From an uncultured Lachnospiraceae bacterium (GTDB lineage Bacteria > Bacillota > Clostridia > Lachnospirales > Lachnospiraceae): a DNA stretch of 64,000 bases. A program made the position numbers and the translations under genes. The stretch covers positions 62,001 to 126,000 of the forward strand of contig URDN01000001.1 in NCBI GenBank assembly GCA_900546495.1, in the 5' to 3' direction. Shown one piece after another: positions 1 through 8,883 of this stretch (the stretch's first letter is position 1; each line of letters starts with the position of its first letter). Under the pieces are notes generated by a model, which ran no database searches, was not told the DNA's origin, and saw nothing but the letters and a program-made list of their open reading frames with translations.

Positions 1-868
1 AAAGAAACGCCGGCAAAGACAGCAGGAAAAACAATCCTGCCCAGCAGATTTCCTCCCGAACCAGCCGCTTTAATGATTTCCACGAAAACGGTATTTTTCC
101 TTCAATTCCTGCACGCAGTCCATAAATCGACAATACTACCATGGCAAGCCGAATAATCCCAAGCACCACCGTGCTGTTGATCAGATGCATTTTTCCTACA
201 CAGAAACAGTAAAGTACTGTGATCACTATCGCTACGATCACTCTGCCCAACCGGAAAACACCGCCGATATAAAAAATAATAAAAAATGCGGCACACAGCA
301 CATCAATGGTCGAAATGTCAAAAATCGGCGTTCGATCAATGCCAAACAACTGAAACAGTTCCTTCCCGGAAGTCAGGATAAATACCAGAAACATAAAAAG
401 CATACCGCTTTTCGTCGTTCCACTCTCCCGGCATTCCCGCCAGGTTCCTTTTGCATACATGATCAGCATATAAATGATATAGGCGGTAACACCTGCGGAA
501 GCAAACAAAATCTGCTGTAATACCCGCATTCCCGAACTGTTGATCAGAATCAACAGTAACACTGTCAGAAAGGTTCCCGGTAACCCCATTAAAAGTGCGG
601 AAAGCAGCATTCCCGGCATTCCACAGACCTTTCGTCCCACTCCCGCTGCCACTTCTACCGGAAGGGCACCCGGCGTAATATTTGCCACGATCACATCCTT
701 CGTATATTCTTCCTTATTGACCAGCCGTTTTTCGTATACAACCTCGGATTCAATGACTGGAACCAGTGCCGTTCCGCCTCCAAATCCGATACAGCCAATC
801 TTGAACATCGTAACAAGTAACTCTTTCATATTCCGTTTTTTCTCGTGTCTGTTGTCCTTCTTACTCAT
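1..868 (-). CDS. Chromate transporter (ChrA/CHR family), 3' end beyond the window
   Basis: Integral membrane transporter of the CHR family, whose members export chromate or carry other oxyanions; the substrate here is unknown. The reading frame is open from the ATG at 866-868 to the window edge, giving 289 residues without a stop. Near the N-terminus is the family hallmark FGGG (about residues 29-32), then a TPGAL segment (about 66-70), followed by several long hydrophobic stretches. The start is preceded by a weak GGATAG ribosome site; a second Met 13 codons in has none. Single-domain CHR proteins are about 180-200 residues, so this is probably the longer form or a diverged two-domain version. 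Family call is good, substrate call is not supported. Confidence 0.8.
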   Translation of the reverse strand, partial: MSKKDNRHEKKRNMKELLVTMFKIGCIGFGGGTALVPVIESEVVYEKRLVNKEEYTKDVIVANITPGALPVEVAAGVGRKVCGMPGMLLSALLMGLPGTFLTVLLLILINSSGMRVLQQILFASAGVTAYIIYMLIMYAKGTWRECRESGTTKSGMLFMFLVFILTSGKELFQLFGIDRTPIFDISTIDVLCAAFFIIFYIGGVFRLGRVIVAIVITVLYCFCVGKMHLINSTVVLGIIRLAMVVLSIYGLRAGIEGKIPFSWKSLKRLVREEICWAGLFFLLSLPAFL

Positions 869-991
869 CTGTCACTATCCAAAATTCTCGTCTATATAAC
901 AACCTGCAGGCATAATTGTTTTTCTCCACTTATGCCGCCTGCCGCGCACAAATAACGCATACCATTTTATATGTTTCCATCTGTTCTCTGC

Positions 992-3004
992 CTATGCTTC
1001 TTTCTGGAGCATCTGCAGAAATTCTTCTTCTGTAATTACCGGGATTCCAAGCTGCTCTGCTTTCGTCAGTTTGCTTCCCGCATTTTCTCCTGCCAGCACA
1101 TAACTGGTCTTTTTCGAAACACTTCCGGCAGCTTTTCCACCGTTCTTTTCAATCAGCTCCTGTGCTTCTTTTCTGCCAAGGTTTGGCAGCGTACCTGTCA
1201 CAACGATCGTCAGACCTGCCAGCAGATCACCGATGGTATCATCTTCTGCCAGTTCCATGGTAAGTCCATATTCCCGCAATCGCTCCAGAATCTTCTGATT
1301 CTTTTCACTTGCAAAATAATCCAAAATGCACTCTGCGCTGACTTCTCCAATATCATTCACTTCCAGAAGCTGCTCTCTGTTTGCCTTTGCCAGGGCATCA
1401 ATGCTCTTGAACTTGCGCATGATTGCTTTTGCCGCTGCTTTTCCTACATTCTGGATTCCAAATCCTGTCAGCAGCCGGAATGGTTCATTTTGTTTAGATT
1501 GTTCGATGGCATCCAGCAGCTTATCCGTATTTTTTTCTTTTCCAACAATGCCCTGTTCAATCAGTTCTTCACGATAATCTTTCAGGCAGTAAATATCTGC
1601 AATATCATGGATATAGTCCAAACGCACCAGTTCTGTCACATAGACAGCACCAAAACCTTTGATATCCATGGCATCGCGTCCGACAAAATTGATAATATGC
1701 CGTTCTAACTGTGCCGGACACTCCGGAGAAACACATCGAATATCTGCCGTATCTTTTTCACGGACTGTTTTCGCTCCACAGACCGGACAGATATCCGGAA
1801 TCTGGAAACGTTGCCAGTCTGCCGGACGTTTGTCCTTACGCACTTCTTTGATTTTTGGTATGATCTCACCGGATTTGTATACCACGATGGTATCGCCGAT
1901 CCCCACATCCAGAGTATTGATAAAATCCTGATTGTGTAGGGTTGCACGGGAAACACTGGTGCCACACAGACGAATTGGTTCAAAAATGGCAGTCGGAGTA
2001 ATACGACCGGTTCTTCCTACGGATAACTCAATATCCAGCAGCTTTGTCTCTTTCTCCTCCGGCGGATATTTATACGCGATCGCCCAACGTGGTACTTTGG
2101 ATGTTGCGCCAAGTTTCTGGCGGTCTGCAATAGAATTTAATTTCACAACCGCTCCGTCAATATCATAAGACAGATTTCCTCTGTTTTCACCGATCTTGCA
2201 AATAGCATCCCACACCTCATCTGCGGTATGACAGACACGATAATCTTCAATCACCGGAACACCCTGTTTTTTCAAATACTCGTATCCTTCCACATGCGTC
2301 TTAAATTCATGCCCCCGCACTTCCTGTACATTAAATATAAACATGGAAAGCCGGCGTTCCTTTGTAATTCGGCTGTCTAACTGGCGCAGCGTACCTGCCG
2401 CACAGTTTCGCGGATTTGCAAAAGTCTTTTTGCCAAGCATTTCCTGAGTTTCATTTACCTTTTCAAAATCTGCATTTTTCATATAGACTTCGCCACGAAT
2501 TTCGATATATGGCAGTGGCTGCTTCATTTTCTTCTTTACATCAGAAATCACTTTAGCATTTGCTGTCACATCCTCACCCTGAATAATTCCGTCTCCACGG
2601 GTAACTGCTAATTTCAATTCACCTTCTTCATAACGAAGAGCCATGGAAAGTCCGTCAATCTTGTACTCTACGACAAACTCCGGATCTTCTAACTGTTCCT
2701 GCATCTCATGTACGAACTCATAGACTTCTTCTTTGGAAAAGACATCCTGCAGGCTCAGCATCGGCACATTATGACGCACTAACACACCGGCGGTACGTTT
2801 CGCGGTTCCGCCGACCTTCTGTGTCGGAGAATCCGGTGTCACAAGTTCCGGGTGTTCTTTCTCCAGTTTTTTTAACTCCTGCATCATCATATCGTACTCA
2901 TAATCCGTAATCTCCGGATCATCCATATTATAGTAACGATTGCTGTGATATTCTATTTGTTTACGCAGTTCTTCTGCCCTTACTTTATAATTTTCCTGTT
3001 CCAT
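992..3004 (-). CDS. ligA: NAD+-dependent DNA ligase LigA
   Basis: Seals nicks during replication and repair using NAD+. The adenylation motif KIDG is at residues 115-118 with Lys115 as the AMP-accepting residue; the N-terminal Ia domain with its HSNRYY segment precedes it. A four-cysteine zinc site (CPVC...C....C) follows the OB fold, then helix-hairpin-helix repeats and a C-terminal BRCT domain ending near residue 670. Length (670 aa) is normal for the family. The frame stays open upstream to 3166, but I place the start at 3002-3004 because GGAG lies 8 nt ahead of that ATG and family proteins begin at this point. Confidence 0.97.
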   Translation of the reverse strand: MEQENYKVRAEELRKQIEYHSNRYYNMDDPEITDYEYDMMMQELKKLEKEHPELVTPDSPTQKVGGTAKRTAGVLVRHNVPMLSLQDVFSKEEVYEFVHEMQEQLEDPEFVVEYKIDGLSMALRYEEGELKLAVTRGDGIIQGEDVTANAKVISDVKKKMKQPLPYIEIRGEVYMKNADFEKVNETQEMLGKKTFANPRNCAAGTLRQLDSRITKERRLSMFIFNVQEVRGHEFKTHVEGYEYLKKQGVPVIEDYRVCHTADEVWDAICKIGENRGNLSYDIDGAVVKLNSIADRQKLGATSKVPRWAIAYKYPPEEKETKLLDIELSVGRTGRITPTAIFEPIRLCGTSVSRATLHNQDFINTLDVGIGDTIVVYKSGEIIPKIKEVRKDKRPADWQRFQIPDICPVCGAKTVREKDTADIRCVSPECPAQLERHIINFVGRDAMDIKGFGAVYVTELVRLDYIHDIADIYCLKDYREELIEQGIVGKEKNTDKLLDAIEQSKQNEPFRLLTGFGIQNVGKAAAKAIMRKFKSIDALAKANREQLLEVNDIGEVSAECILDYFASEKNQKILERLREYGLTMELAEDDTIGDLLAGLTIVVTGTLPNLGRKEAQELIEKNGGKAAGSVSKKTSYVLAGENAGSKLTKAEQLGIPVITEEEFLQMLQKEA

Positions 3005-3125
3005 TCTCATTTCTCCGTTTTTATACTTACGCTGACCTATATTCTTTAAAGAATATATCCGTTTGTCACATGTCAGGCTCCACATGAATTTCATTTGATC
3101 TGTTCGATTTATCAGCAGTCTTAAT

Positions 3126-3890
3126 TCACTTTCTGACCGTACCTTTTGTTCCGGATTTTGGTGCACTATAAGAATGTGCCGTCAATTTTTTTAACTCCTG
3201 CAGTTCCTCTCCGGTGAGATCCCGATACGTTCCTGCCTCCAGATCTCCAAGTAAAATATTCATAATCCTTGTCCTCACCAGCTTTCGCACGCGATAGCCA
3301 CAGACTTCACACATTCTTCGAATCTGACGGTTATACCCCTGTGTCAGAATGATCTGAAAGGTCCGCGCACTGACTTTTTTTACTTTACACGGTCTCGTAT
3401 GTACATCCAGTTCTTCCAGATATAATCCATTACGCATCTGATTTAAGAAATCACCGGTAATATCTTTATTGACTGTCACAACATATTCTTTTTCATGATA
3501 ATTACCAGCCCGCATCATCTTGTTCACCAATTCTCCCTGATTAGTCAGCAGGATCAGACCTTCAGAATCCTTATCCAGCCGTCCCACCGGATAAATTCGC
3601 TTCGGATAACCGATATAATCAATGATATTATTTTTTTCACGCTTCTCGGCGGTGCAGACAATCCCCACCGGCTTGTGAAATGCAATCAGGATCTCCTCAT
3701 CCTCCAAAGAAACTTCTTTCCCACAAAACGTGACTTTCATCCCCGGCATAATCCGGTCACCGGTCACTGCCCGTCGCCCATCGATCCATACGTTTCCCTT
3801 TTCAATCTCACGATCCGCAGCGCGCCGGGAGCAGACCCCGGCTTCGCTGAGATATTTGTTAATGCGGATTCCCGCCTGTTTTTCTTCCAT
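3126..3890 (-). CDS. rluF: 23S rRNA pseudouridine synthase, RluF type (RsuA/RluB/E/F family)
   Basis: Isomerises uridine to pseudouridine in 23S rRNA; in E. coli RluF modifies U2604 (and a tRNA-Tyr position). An S4 RNA-binding domain covers about residues 8-55 and the catalytic domain carries GRLDKDSEG with catalytic Asp106. The QGYNRQIRRMCE segment and the RTRIMN motif near the C-terminus resemble RluF more than RluB. The start at 3888-3890 has GGAG 6 nt upstream; in-frame Met codons further up (to 3938) lack a comparable site. It lies about 120 bp upstream of ligA in the same direction. Exact target base is inferred from the family. Confidence 0.88.
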   Translation of the reverse strand: MEEKQAGIRINKYLSEAGVCSRRAADREIEKGNVWIDGRRAVTGDRIMPGMKVTFCGKEVSLEDEEILIAFHKPVGIVCTAEKREKNNIIDYIGYPKRIYPVGRLDKDSEGLILLTNQGELVNKMMRAGNYHEKEYVVTVNKDITGDFLNQMRNGLYLEELDVHTRPCKVKKVSARTFQIILTQGYNRQIRRMCEVCGYRVRKLVRTRIMNILLGDLEAGTYRDLTGEELQELKKLTAHSYSAPKSGTKGTVRK

Positions 3891-4005
3891 ATCCCGCTCC
3901 ATTTCCATCCTTGTACTTCTGTCATTTGGCTTGATCATTGTAATTTAGCCATGCTTTATTATTACAGCATTCTATGATTCAGTTATCATCCAATGTTTCC
4001 AGGCT

Positions 4006-4449
4006 TCATTCATCATCCAGATAAGAACGCATCTTCTGAAGGTTCTCCTCCTCAAAATCAATCATTTCCTTTGCCAGTTCCGTGGCATAAATTCCGGCAT
4101 CCTTATATTTGTGGATCGCATGTTTTAATTCCCTGACTCCACGGTCATTTCCCTTATACATCAGGTCTGCCATATCCCCGGTCTTGTTCTGCACCATTGT
4201 TTTCATGCGGATCGCTGTTTTCAGCATCGCCGTGGAGATTGGTTTCGGCTCTGCCGGTTCTTCCCCGTTCTCCCGCAGACGCATTCCTGCCTTTCTGCCA
4301 AACTGCTGCATTTTATCTGCCTGCACATTTAATTCATATGCAAACTCCTCATCATAAATATCCTTTAGTACTTCGTGAATCGCTTCCACACCCATGCTGG
4401 CATTTCTGCATATCTCATGTAACAGATCATCCTCGTCTTTTTGTGTCAT
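4006..4449 (-). CDS. Hypothetical all-helical protein, 147 aa
   Basis: Not recognised. The predicted product is charged, soluble and almost entirely helical, rich in Met, Glu, Lys and Asp, with no signal peptide or membrane segment. Pattern and length recall a four-helix-bundle (ferritin-like) fold, but no iron-binding ExxH pair is evident, so this is only a fold guess. The start at 4447-4449 is chosen because GGAGG lies 7 nt upstream; an upstream in-frame Met (4482) has no ribosome site. It lies just left of a hairpin terminator at 4573-4601 that separates it from the SH3-domain gene. Confidence 0.6.
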   Translation of the reverse strand: MTQKDEDDLLHEICRNASMGVEAIHEVLKDIYDEEFAYELNVQADKMQQFGRKAGMRLRENGEEPAEPKPISTAMLKTAIRMKTMVQNKTGDMADLMYKGNDRGVRELKHAIHKYKDAGIYATELAKEMIDFEEENLQKMRSYLDDE

Positions 4450-4572
4450 GACAATACCTCCGTTTTTGGTTAGTATTGCCACTTCCGTTTAAAATATGTA
4501 TCTCATTACATATTAGAACAGACGTTCTGCCTGTTTTATTTTTATCGAAGCCTCATACCCCAGACAGACATC

Positions 4573-4601
4573 AAAAGGGAACAGACTGGCTGTCCCCTTT
4601 T
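4573..4601 (-). terminator. Rho-independent terminator after the SH3-domain gene
   Basis: A 12-bp stem (4573-4584 with 4590-4601) and 5-nt loop. The single mismatch in the plus reading becomes a G-U wobble in the minus transcript, so the minus direction is favoured. A-rich and T-rich flanks make a bidirectional role possible. Confidence 0.7.
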
Positions 4602-4634
4602 TTCTCATTCTTATACGCCACTTGCGTCTTCCTT

Positions 4635-6041
4635 TTACGGATGCTGTGTCGTTACATATTCAGTTTTGACATATCCTACAATATCCCCGGTCTTAACCTT
4701 GCTCCATCCATCCGAAGTAACGGCAAGCTGTCTCAGCTCAGAACCCTGTAACGCAGATGCCAGTACCGCAGATTGCTCATTCGGTTCCTGACGGATATTC
4801 ATGGTTTCTGTTGCATAAACCCATGCTTTCTGCTCTGTCTCCGTCGGAGTCTGTGCCTGCTGCTGATCCTGCTGTTGCTGTTGGTCTGCCGCCTGCTGAT
4901 CCTGTTGCTGCTGATCCTCTGCGGCTACCTGATTTGCAGCTTCCTGTGCTTTCTGCTGTGCCTGCTGATCCTGTGCAGTCTTCCATTCGTTGATTGCATT
5001 TGTGATCGTTGTTTCGATCATATTTTTCAGATCCGCATCTTTTGCGACTGCTTCCTCATATCGTGTCTGAACGTTTGCCTGTAATGCAATGACATCCTCT
5101 CCTGCCTCATAATCTGTGATGAGCTGACGGATCGTATCATCCAGCGGATTTTCCTGATAGTTCAGGTTGAAAGAACTGTAAATATTGTCAATGTATACCT
5201 GTCCTTTGTCATTGGTACGGACATAGAAGAAATCCAGTCCCGGTGCTGCAGTCTCTATATTTTTATATTTCAGATCATAAGCAACAGAAACTATGTATGA
5301 ATTCTCATCTGCTCCGGGCTTTGTATAACAAATAATATTATCAAACTTCTCAATATACTGGCTATACATAGAAATGTAACTTTTTTCCATGTCTGTGATC
5401 GGATTTGCATAACCAACCATTTCTTCGGTATCACCAGCTGCATATGTTTTGTAGTAATTTGCAAACAACTCATTGATCTCTGCATGTCCGTCTTTTTCAT
5501 ATTCCTGCGTGGACAACGTCTGATTCTTCTCTGCCGCCGCCTTCTTTGCCTTCATGCTCTTTACACCGATCACGATCGCACAGATTGCTACAACAATCAC
5601 AAGACAGGCAATGCCGACAAATGCTAGATTTCTGCGCATAAATGCCACAGATTTCTCCTTCTTTGCCTCCATCTGATCCACACTGCGTCGCAGAGTCTTT
5701 TTCTTGGAAACAAATTCATTGGCGATTGGTTTGCCTTCTGCCATACGGGACTTATCCTTCACGGATTCCTCAGAGATAAACTCCAGATCCTCCATGATAT
5801 CGTCCTGTGCCGCTTTTTTACTATGCTTTTTGTTATGCATTTCAAATGTATGCTTCTTATTTTCTTTATTATGATTATGCTCCGAATTTGTATGTTTCAT
5901 TTGCTTCACTCTTTTTTCTTTTTTTATTTTCGGTTCTTTTGTCTCTTTATGTTCGCTTCCTCCGGTCACAATATCCGGAATCTCATATATTTCCTCTGTA
6001 TCGCTTTTTATATTTGGTTTCTTCTTATCAAAATCTGACAT
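4635..6041 (-). CDS. Membrane-anchored SH3-domain protein with Gln-rich linker
   Basis: A 468-residue protein with a very charged, Lys/Glu/His-rich cytoplasmic N-terminus (about 1-135), one membrane segment (about 139-160, starting NLAFVGIACL), an extracellular domain of about 200 residues that resembles NTF2-like tethered domains, then a low-complexity Gln/Ala/Asp region (roughly 375-405) and a C-terminal bacterial SH3b domain (about 408-468, MNIRQEP...GYVKTEYV). SH3b domains usually bind peptidoglycan, so a cell-envelope role is likely. Strong ribosome site GGAGG 6-7 nt before the ATG; sigma-A promoter at 6068-6096. No enzymatic domain is seen. Function unknown. Confidence 0.8.
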   Translation of the reverse strand: MSDFDKKKPNIKSDTEEIYEIPDIVTGGSEHKETKEPKIKKEKRVKQMKHTNSEHNHNKENKKHTFEMHNKKHSKKAAQDDIMEDLEFISEESVKDKSRMAEGKPIANEFVSKKKTLRRSVDQMEAKKEKSVAFMRRNLAFVGIACLVIVVAICAIVIGVKSMKAKKAAAEKNQTLSTQEYEKDGHAEINELFANYYKTYAAGDTEEMVGYANPITDMEKSYISMYSQYIEKFDNIICYTKPGADENSYIVSVAYDLKYKNIETAAPGLDFFYVRTNDKGQVYIDNIYSSFNLNYQENPLDDTIRQLITDYEAGEDVIALQANVQTRYEEAVAKDADLKNMIETTITNAINEWKTAQDQQAQQKAQEAANQVAAEDQQQQDQQAADQQQQQDQQQAQTPTETEQKAWVYATETMNIRQEPNEQSAVLASALQGSELRQLAVTSDGWSKVKTGDIVGYVKTEYVTTQHP

Positions 6042-6067
6042 TTTCCACCTCCGATATTTCGCCTAAC

Positions 6068-6096
6068 ATCATACCACAGCAAAGAAAATACGTCTA
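6068..6096 (-). promoter_or_regulatory. Sigma-A promoter for the SH3-domain gene
   Basis: Minus-strand -10 TATGAT (6068-6073), 17-nt spacer, and a weak -35 TAGACG (6091-6096), 27 bp upstream of the start codon. Confidence 0.45.
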
Positions 6097-6254
6097 GGTA
6101 TTTCCAAAAAAGTTTATGAAATGCTTAGAATTCATGTTACGGTTCACTCATCATATGTAGTAAATTTGTGAATGGCACGTGTGAAAAGTAACGAATTCAT
6201 AAGATTTTCATAATTCTTTTCAAACCCAGACGTATTATTATAGTTTAAATCATA

Positions 6255-6548
6255 CTATTCTGTTTTATCGTAGATAGCTTCCAGTTCTGCCTTATTATTC
6301 GTATATATAACCGCATCTTCCCAGGTAATATATCCCTGATGCATCAAACGCACCAGATCCATATTCAGGGTATGCATGCCAAGTGCTGTTCCCGACTGCA
6401 TCATACTGGAAATCTGATGTGTCTTTCCTTCCCGGATCAGATTCAGGATCGCATCCGTTGCTACCAGAAGTTCCGTACCTGCCACACGGGTCACACCACC
6501 GCCGCACGGGATTAGGCACTGACTGACGATGCCTTTTAATGTACCTGC
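6255..6548 (-). pseudogene. pilT: 3' fragment of pilT (twitching-motility ATPase)
   Basis: About 97 codons match the C-terminus of PilT-type retraction ATPases: the segment LIREGKTHQI is diagnostic of the family, preceded by a GTLKGIVSQ stretch. The ATPase core (Walker A, Asp/Walker B and His boxes) is absent. The frame enters directly from the truncated prepilin gene upstream, without a start codon, and ends at a TAG at 6255. It is best read as the remnant left by a deletion that removed the 5' two-thirds of pilT and the intervening pilus genes. Not expected to be functional. Confidence 0.8.
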
Positions 6549-6790
6549 TTTTCTGCCTGTTTTTTAATCTGTTTTAAAAAGCTGTCCCATTGCCCGGAAG
6601 ATCGATAATACGTCAATTTTGATTCTGTCGCCAGATATACCGTTTTGGCATTTTCCTCATTCTTACGAAACTCCGCCTTTCTCCAGTAATTCGTAAATAG
6701 TGGAACTGCGATTGCGGCGATGAGGCCCATAATTACAAGTACAACAATTAATTCCGTTAACGTAAAACCTTTTTTTCCTATCTTCCTCAT
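6536..6790 (-). pseudogene. Type IV prepilin, truncated at its 3' end
   Basis: The 84-codon frame begins with a short basic leader followed by the prepilin-peptidase recognition sequence GFTLTELIVVLVIMGLI (cleavage after Gly9, with the conserved Glu at mature position 5), typical of type IV/II pseudopilins. After the hydrophobic helix only about 50 residues remain, then a TAA reached at the junction with the pilT fragment. The globular C-terminal head is missing. A ribosome site (AGGTGAG) precedes the ATG. A short intact pilin is possible, but the adjoining headless pilT makes truncation by deletion the better reading. Confidence 0.75.
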
Positions 6791-6889
6791 TCAATTCTCA
6801 CCTAATTTATCTATTGTAATTAATATATTTGTTAATTTTTCATACTCAGAATTAGCATAGCATATTTGGGCAATTTTTCAAGTTTTTTA

Positions 6890-6926
6890 TAAAAAAGCAA
6901 AAAATTCCCGGTTTCAAACCGGGAAT
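6890..6926 (-). terminator. Terminator after tRNA-Arg
   Basis: Perfect 11-bp stem (6904-6914 with 6916-6926; in practice a small loop opens) followed in the minus direction by a long T run, immediately 3' of the tRNA. Confidence 0.9.
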
Positions 6927-6931
6927 CAAAA

Positions 6932-7003
6932 TGCAGCCGGCGGGAATCGAACCCACATTGCAGGAGTCGGAGTCCTGTGTTCTATCCGTTAGACTACGGC
7001 TGC
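6932..7003 (-). tRNA. tRNA-Arg, anticodon CCG
   Basis: A full cloverleaf reads on the minus strand: a 7-bp acceptor GCAGCCG/CGGCTGC, D-arm, a 5-bp anticodon stem CAGGA/TCCTG enclosing loop CTCCGAC (anticodon CCG, reading CGG), and a T-arm with GGTTCGATTCC. The discriminator base is A at 6932. The terminal CCA is not encoded, so it must be added after transcription. Followed directly by a strong terminator, so it is a single-gene unit. The 278 bp to the right (7004-7281) hold nothing else that I can support. Confidence 0.97.
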
Positions 7004-7281
7004 GAAATATACACTTGCAACGAACAAAATTTATCATACCACATACACTGCAAAAAAGCAAAACTTTTTTCGCGAAAGTTAAAGGCATTATTATAACGGA
7101 CGAAAAATAGGAGAATTTTGTCTCCGTCGCTAACAATCGCTCCTTGAAAAAAATTCTTCCATTTTTCTGTTCACTGATAAATTATATATGTTAATTTTTC
7201 TCACTCTCTATATATTCAGGTGTCTGTTCAATATTTTCTATACTATTTAGTCTTCAAAATCTGCATGTCGAAAAGCATTGA

Positions 7282-7791
7282 TTAGTTTCTGCTAATTTTT
7301 AAAATCTCTTCCGCGATTTCCTGCGGTGTCTTTCCATCTGTTGCCACTTTAATGTCACAGGCATTCGCATACAGCTCCCGGCGTTTTTCCATCAGAGATG
7401 CAATATGTTCCACATTCATATTTCCATTCAGCAATGGGCGATCCGTACTGTCTTTGACACGCTCATACACCGTCTCCGGTGTTGCTGTCAGAAGTACGAT
7501 TTTTCCAGTTTTCTTCATCATCTGTGTATTCTGGTCACGGAGTACTGCGCCTCCGCCACAGGACACGATTGCCGGTTCCGTCTGTGAAATCTCCCGGACT
7601 GCATCTGTCTCCCGGTCACGAAAATAGGTCTCACCGTATTTTTCAAACATATCGTTGATGGACATCTCATTTTTCTCTACGATCCATACATCCATATCCA
7701 CTTCTTTGGCTCCGGTTAACTCATGTAATTTATGTGAGATGGTTGTTTTTCCGGTTCCCATAAAACCGATCAGATAAATGTGCTGTGTCAT
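7282..7791 (-). CDS. aroK: Shikimate kinase
   Basis: Phosphorylates shikimate at O3 with ATP, the fifth step of chorismate synthesis. Walker A is GFMGTGKT (residues 9-16), the DxD magnesium/substrate site is Asp32 and Asp34, the shikimate-binding Arg is Arg58, and the GGG turn is at 79-81. Length of 169 aa is standard. It follows aroD by 38 bp in the same direction, and the two likely form one transcript. AGGAG lies a little far (about 12 nt) from the ATG. Confidence 0.96.
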   Translation of the reverse strand: MTQHIYLIGFMGTGKTTISHKLHELTGAKEVDMDVWIVEKNEMSINDMFEKYGETYFRDRETDAVREISQTEPAIVSCGGGAVLRDQNTQMMKKTGKIVLLTATPETVYERVKDSTDRPLLNGNMNVEHIASLMEKRRELYANACDIKVATDGKTPQEIAEEILKISRN

Positions 7792-7829
7792 ACTTTTTTA
7801 CTTCTCCTTCTATAATATATTGCTTCTAA

Positions 7830-8594
7830 TTAACATAATCCCTGATGAATCACGGTCAGAATATCATCCAGCTTATCAGCTGCGATCTGTCCCGGTGCAG
7901 AAGTCTCTCCCACAGCACCGAACGTGATACAGGAACCAAAAATCTCTCCTGCCATACGGCTGACAACGCCAAGTGCGCCCATAGACATAGTCACTATCGG
8001 CAGAGTCGGATACTTCTGCTTCATATCGTTGGTCAGTTTCAGCAGACGGACCACATCATCTGCATTCTGCGGCATCACTGCCAGTTTTGCCACGTCTGCA
8101 CCGCCCTGCTGCATCTGCTCCATCAGCATCCGCAAAATACGATCATCCGGTGTTGCATCAAAATCATGATGGGAAGCGATCACCCGAACGCCAATCCGCT
8201 GAAAACGTCGAATTTCTTTTTCCGGTTTTGTTGCCTCAAAAAATTCCAGATCAATCATATCGGCACAACCGCTTTTTGCCGCTGTCTCATTCAGTTTCAG
8301 AATCTTCCATTCTTCCATCTGACGGCTTCCGCCCTGCTGTTTTGTCCGGAAAGTGAACAGGAAAATAGTCTCTGTCAGAAATGGCTTTACCGCATCTAAT
8401 ACTGCTCTGACTGCTGCCACATCATCTGCCTCACGAAAGCAATCCACTCTCCATTCGATCATCTGCACTTTCTGTTCCGTCAGTGCTTTGATATGTTCAA
8501 TAATTGCTTCTCTTTCCGGTGAAACCACCGGCACACAGATCACCGGTTTACCGTCTCCGATCCGGATTCCTTTTATTTCAAATGCATTCTGCAT
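7830..8594 (-). CDS. aroD: Type I 3-dehydroquinate dehydratase
   Basis: Converts 3-dehydroquinate to 3-dehydroshikimate by a Schiff-base mechanism. The catalytic pair is visible: His in SHHDF (142/143) and the Schiff-base Lys170 in VAKLAVMP. An (alpha/beta)8 barrel of 254 residues fits the type I family. I place the start at 8592-8594: the GGAGG 5 nt before it overlaps an upstream in-frame ATG (8606), which therefore is not the start. Upstream of aroK; both diverge from aroE and DAHP synthase, so all four shikimate genes cluster here in two transcripts. Confidence 0.96.
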   Translation of the reverse strand: MQNAFEIKGIRIGDGKPVICVPVVSPEREAIIEHIKALTEQKVQMIEWRVDCFREADDVAAVRAVLDAVKPFLTETIFLFTFRTKQQGGSRQMEEWKILKLNETAAKSGCADMIDLEFFEATKPEKEIRRFQRIGVRVIASHHDFDATPDDRILRMLMEQMQQGGADVAKLAVMPQNADDVVRLLKLTNDMKQKYPTLPIVTMSMGALGVVSRMAGEIFGSCITFGAVGETSAPGQIAADKLDDILTVIHQGLC

Positions 8595-8633
8595 ATTTAC
8601 CTCCATTCCGCAATACGCTTAACGGTTTTTTGT

Positions 8634-8658
8634 ATCATGAACAAAAGCGGTTCATGAT
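8634..8658. promoter_or_regulatory. 25-bp dyad in the aroD leader
   Basis: Perfect inverted repeat of 9-bp arms (8634-8642 and 8650-8658; arm ATCATGAAC) around a 7-nt centre, 40 bp upstream of the aroD start. It could be a repressor operator or an mRNA hairpin; no T run follows, so it is not a terminator. Confidence 0.4.
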
Positions 8659-8756
8659 CAATATTCGCCGTTCGTCAATCATGCCAGCGTGTTGACTCTC
8701 TTGCGCTCATTGTATCATATTTTTACAGATTCAGGAACCATAAAAGCCGACAGACA

Positions 8757-8785
8757 TTGACTTTTTTTCAAAAAACACCTATCAT
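8757..8785 (+). promoter_or_regulatory. Sigma-A promoter for aroE and DAHP synthase
   Basis: Plus-strand -35 TTGACT (8757-8762), 17-nt spacer, -10 TATCAT (8780-8785). This is about 100 bp upstream of aroE and is the only strong candidate in the divergent intergenic region for rightward transcription. Confidence 0.7.
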
Positions 8786-8883
8786 AGTACCATATATTTG
8801 CAGAGTAACTGTTTTGTAATATCTCACCAATTTACATGGGACAAAACACAATATTCTGATTATTAATAAGGTAGGGAAGAAGA

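Noticed and set aside
971..1708. Plus-strand open frame of 245 codons
   Set aside because: Antisense to ligA with improbable composition and no ribosome site; shadow of a real gene.
6852..7136. Minus-strand frame of 94 codons
   Set aside because: Runs through tRNA-Arg and its terminator; not a protein gene.
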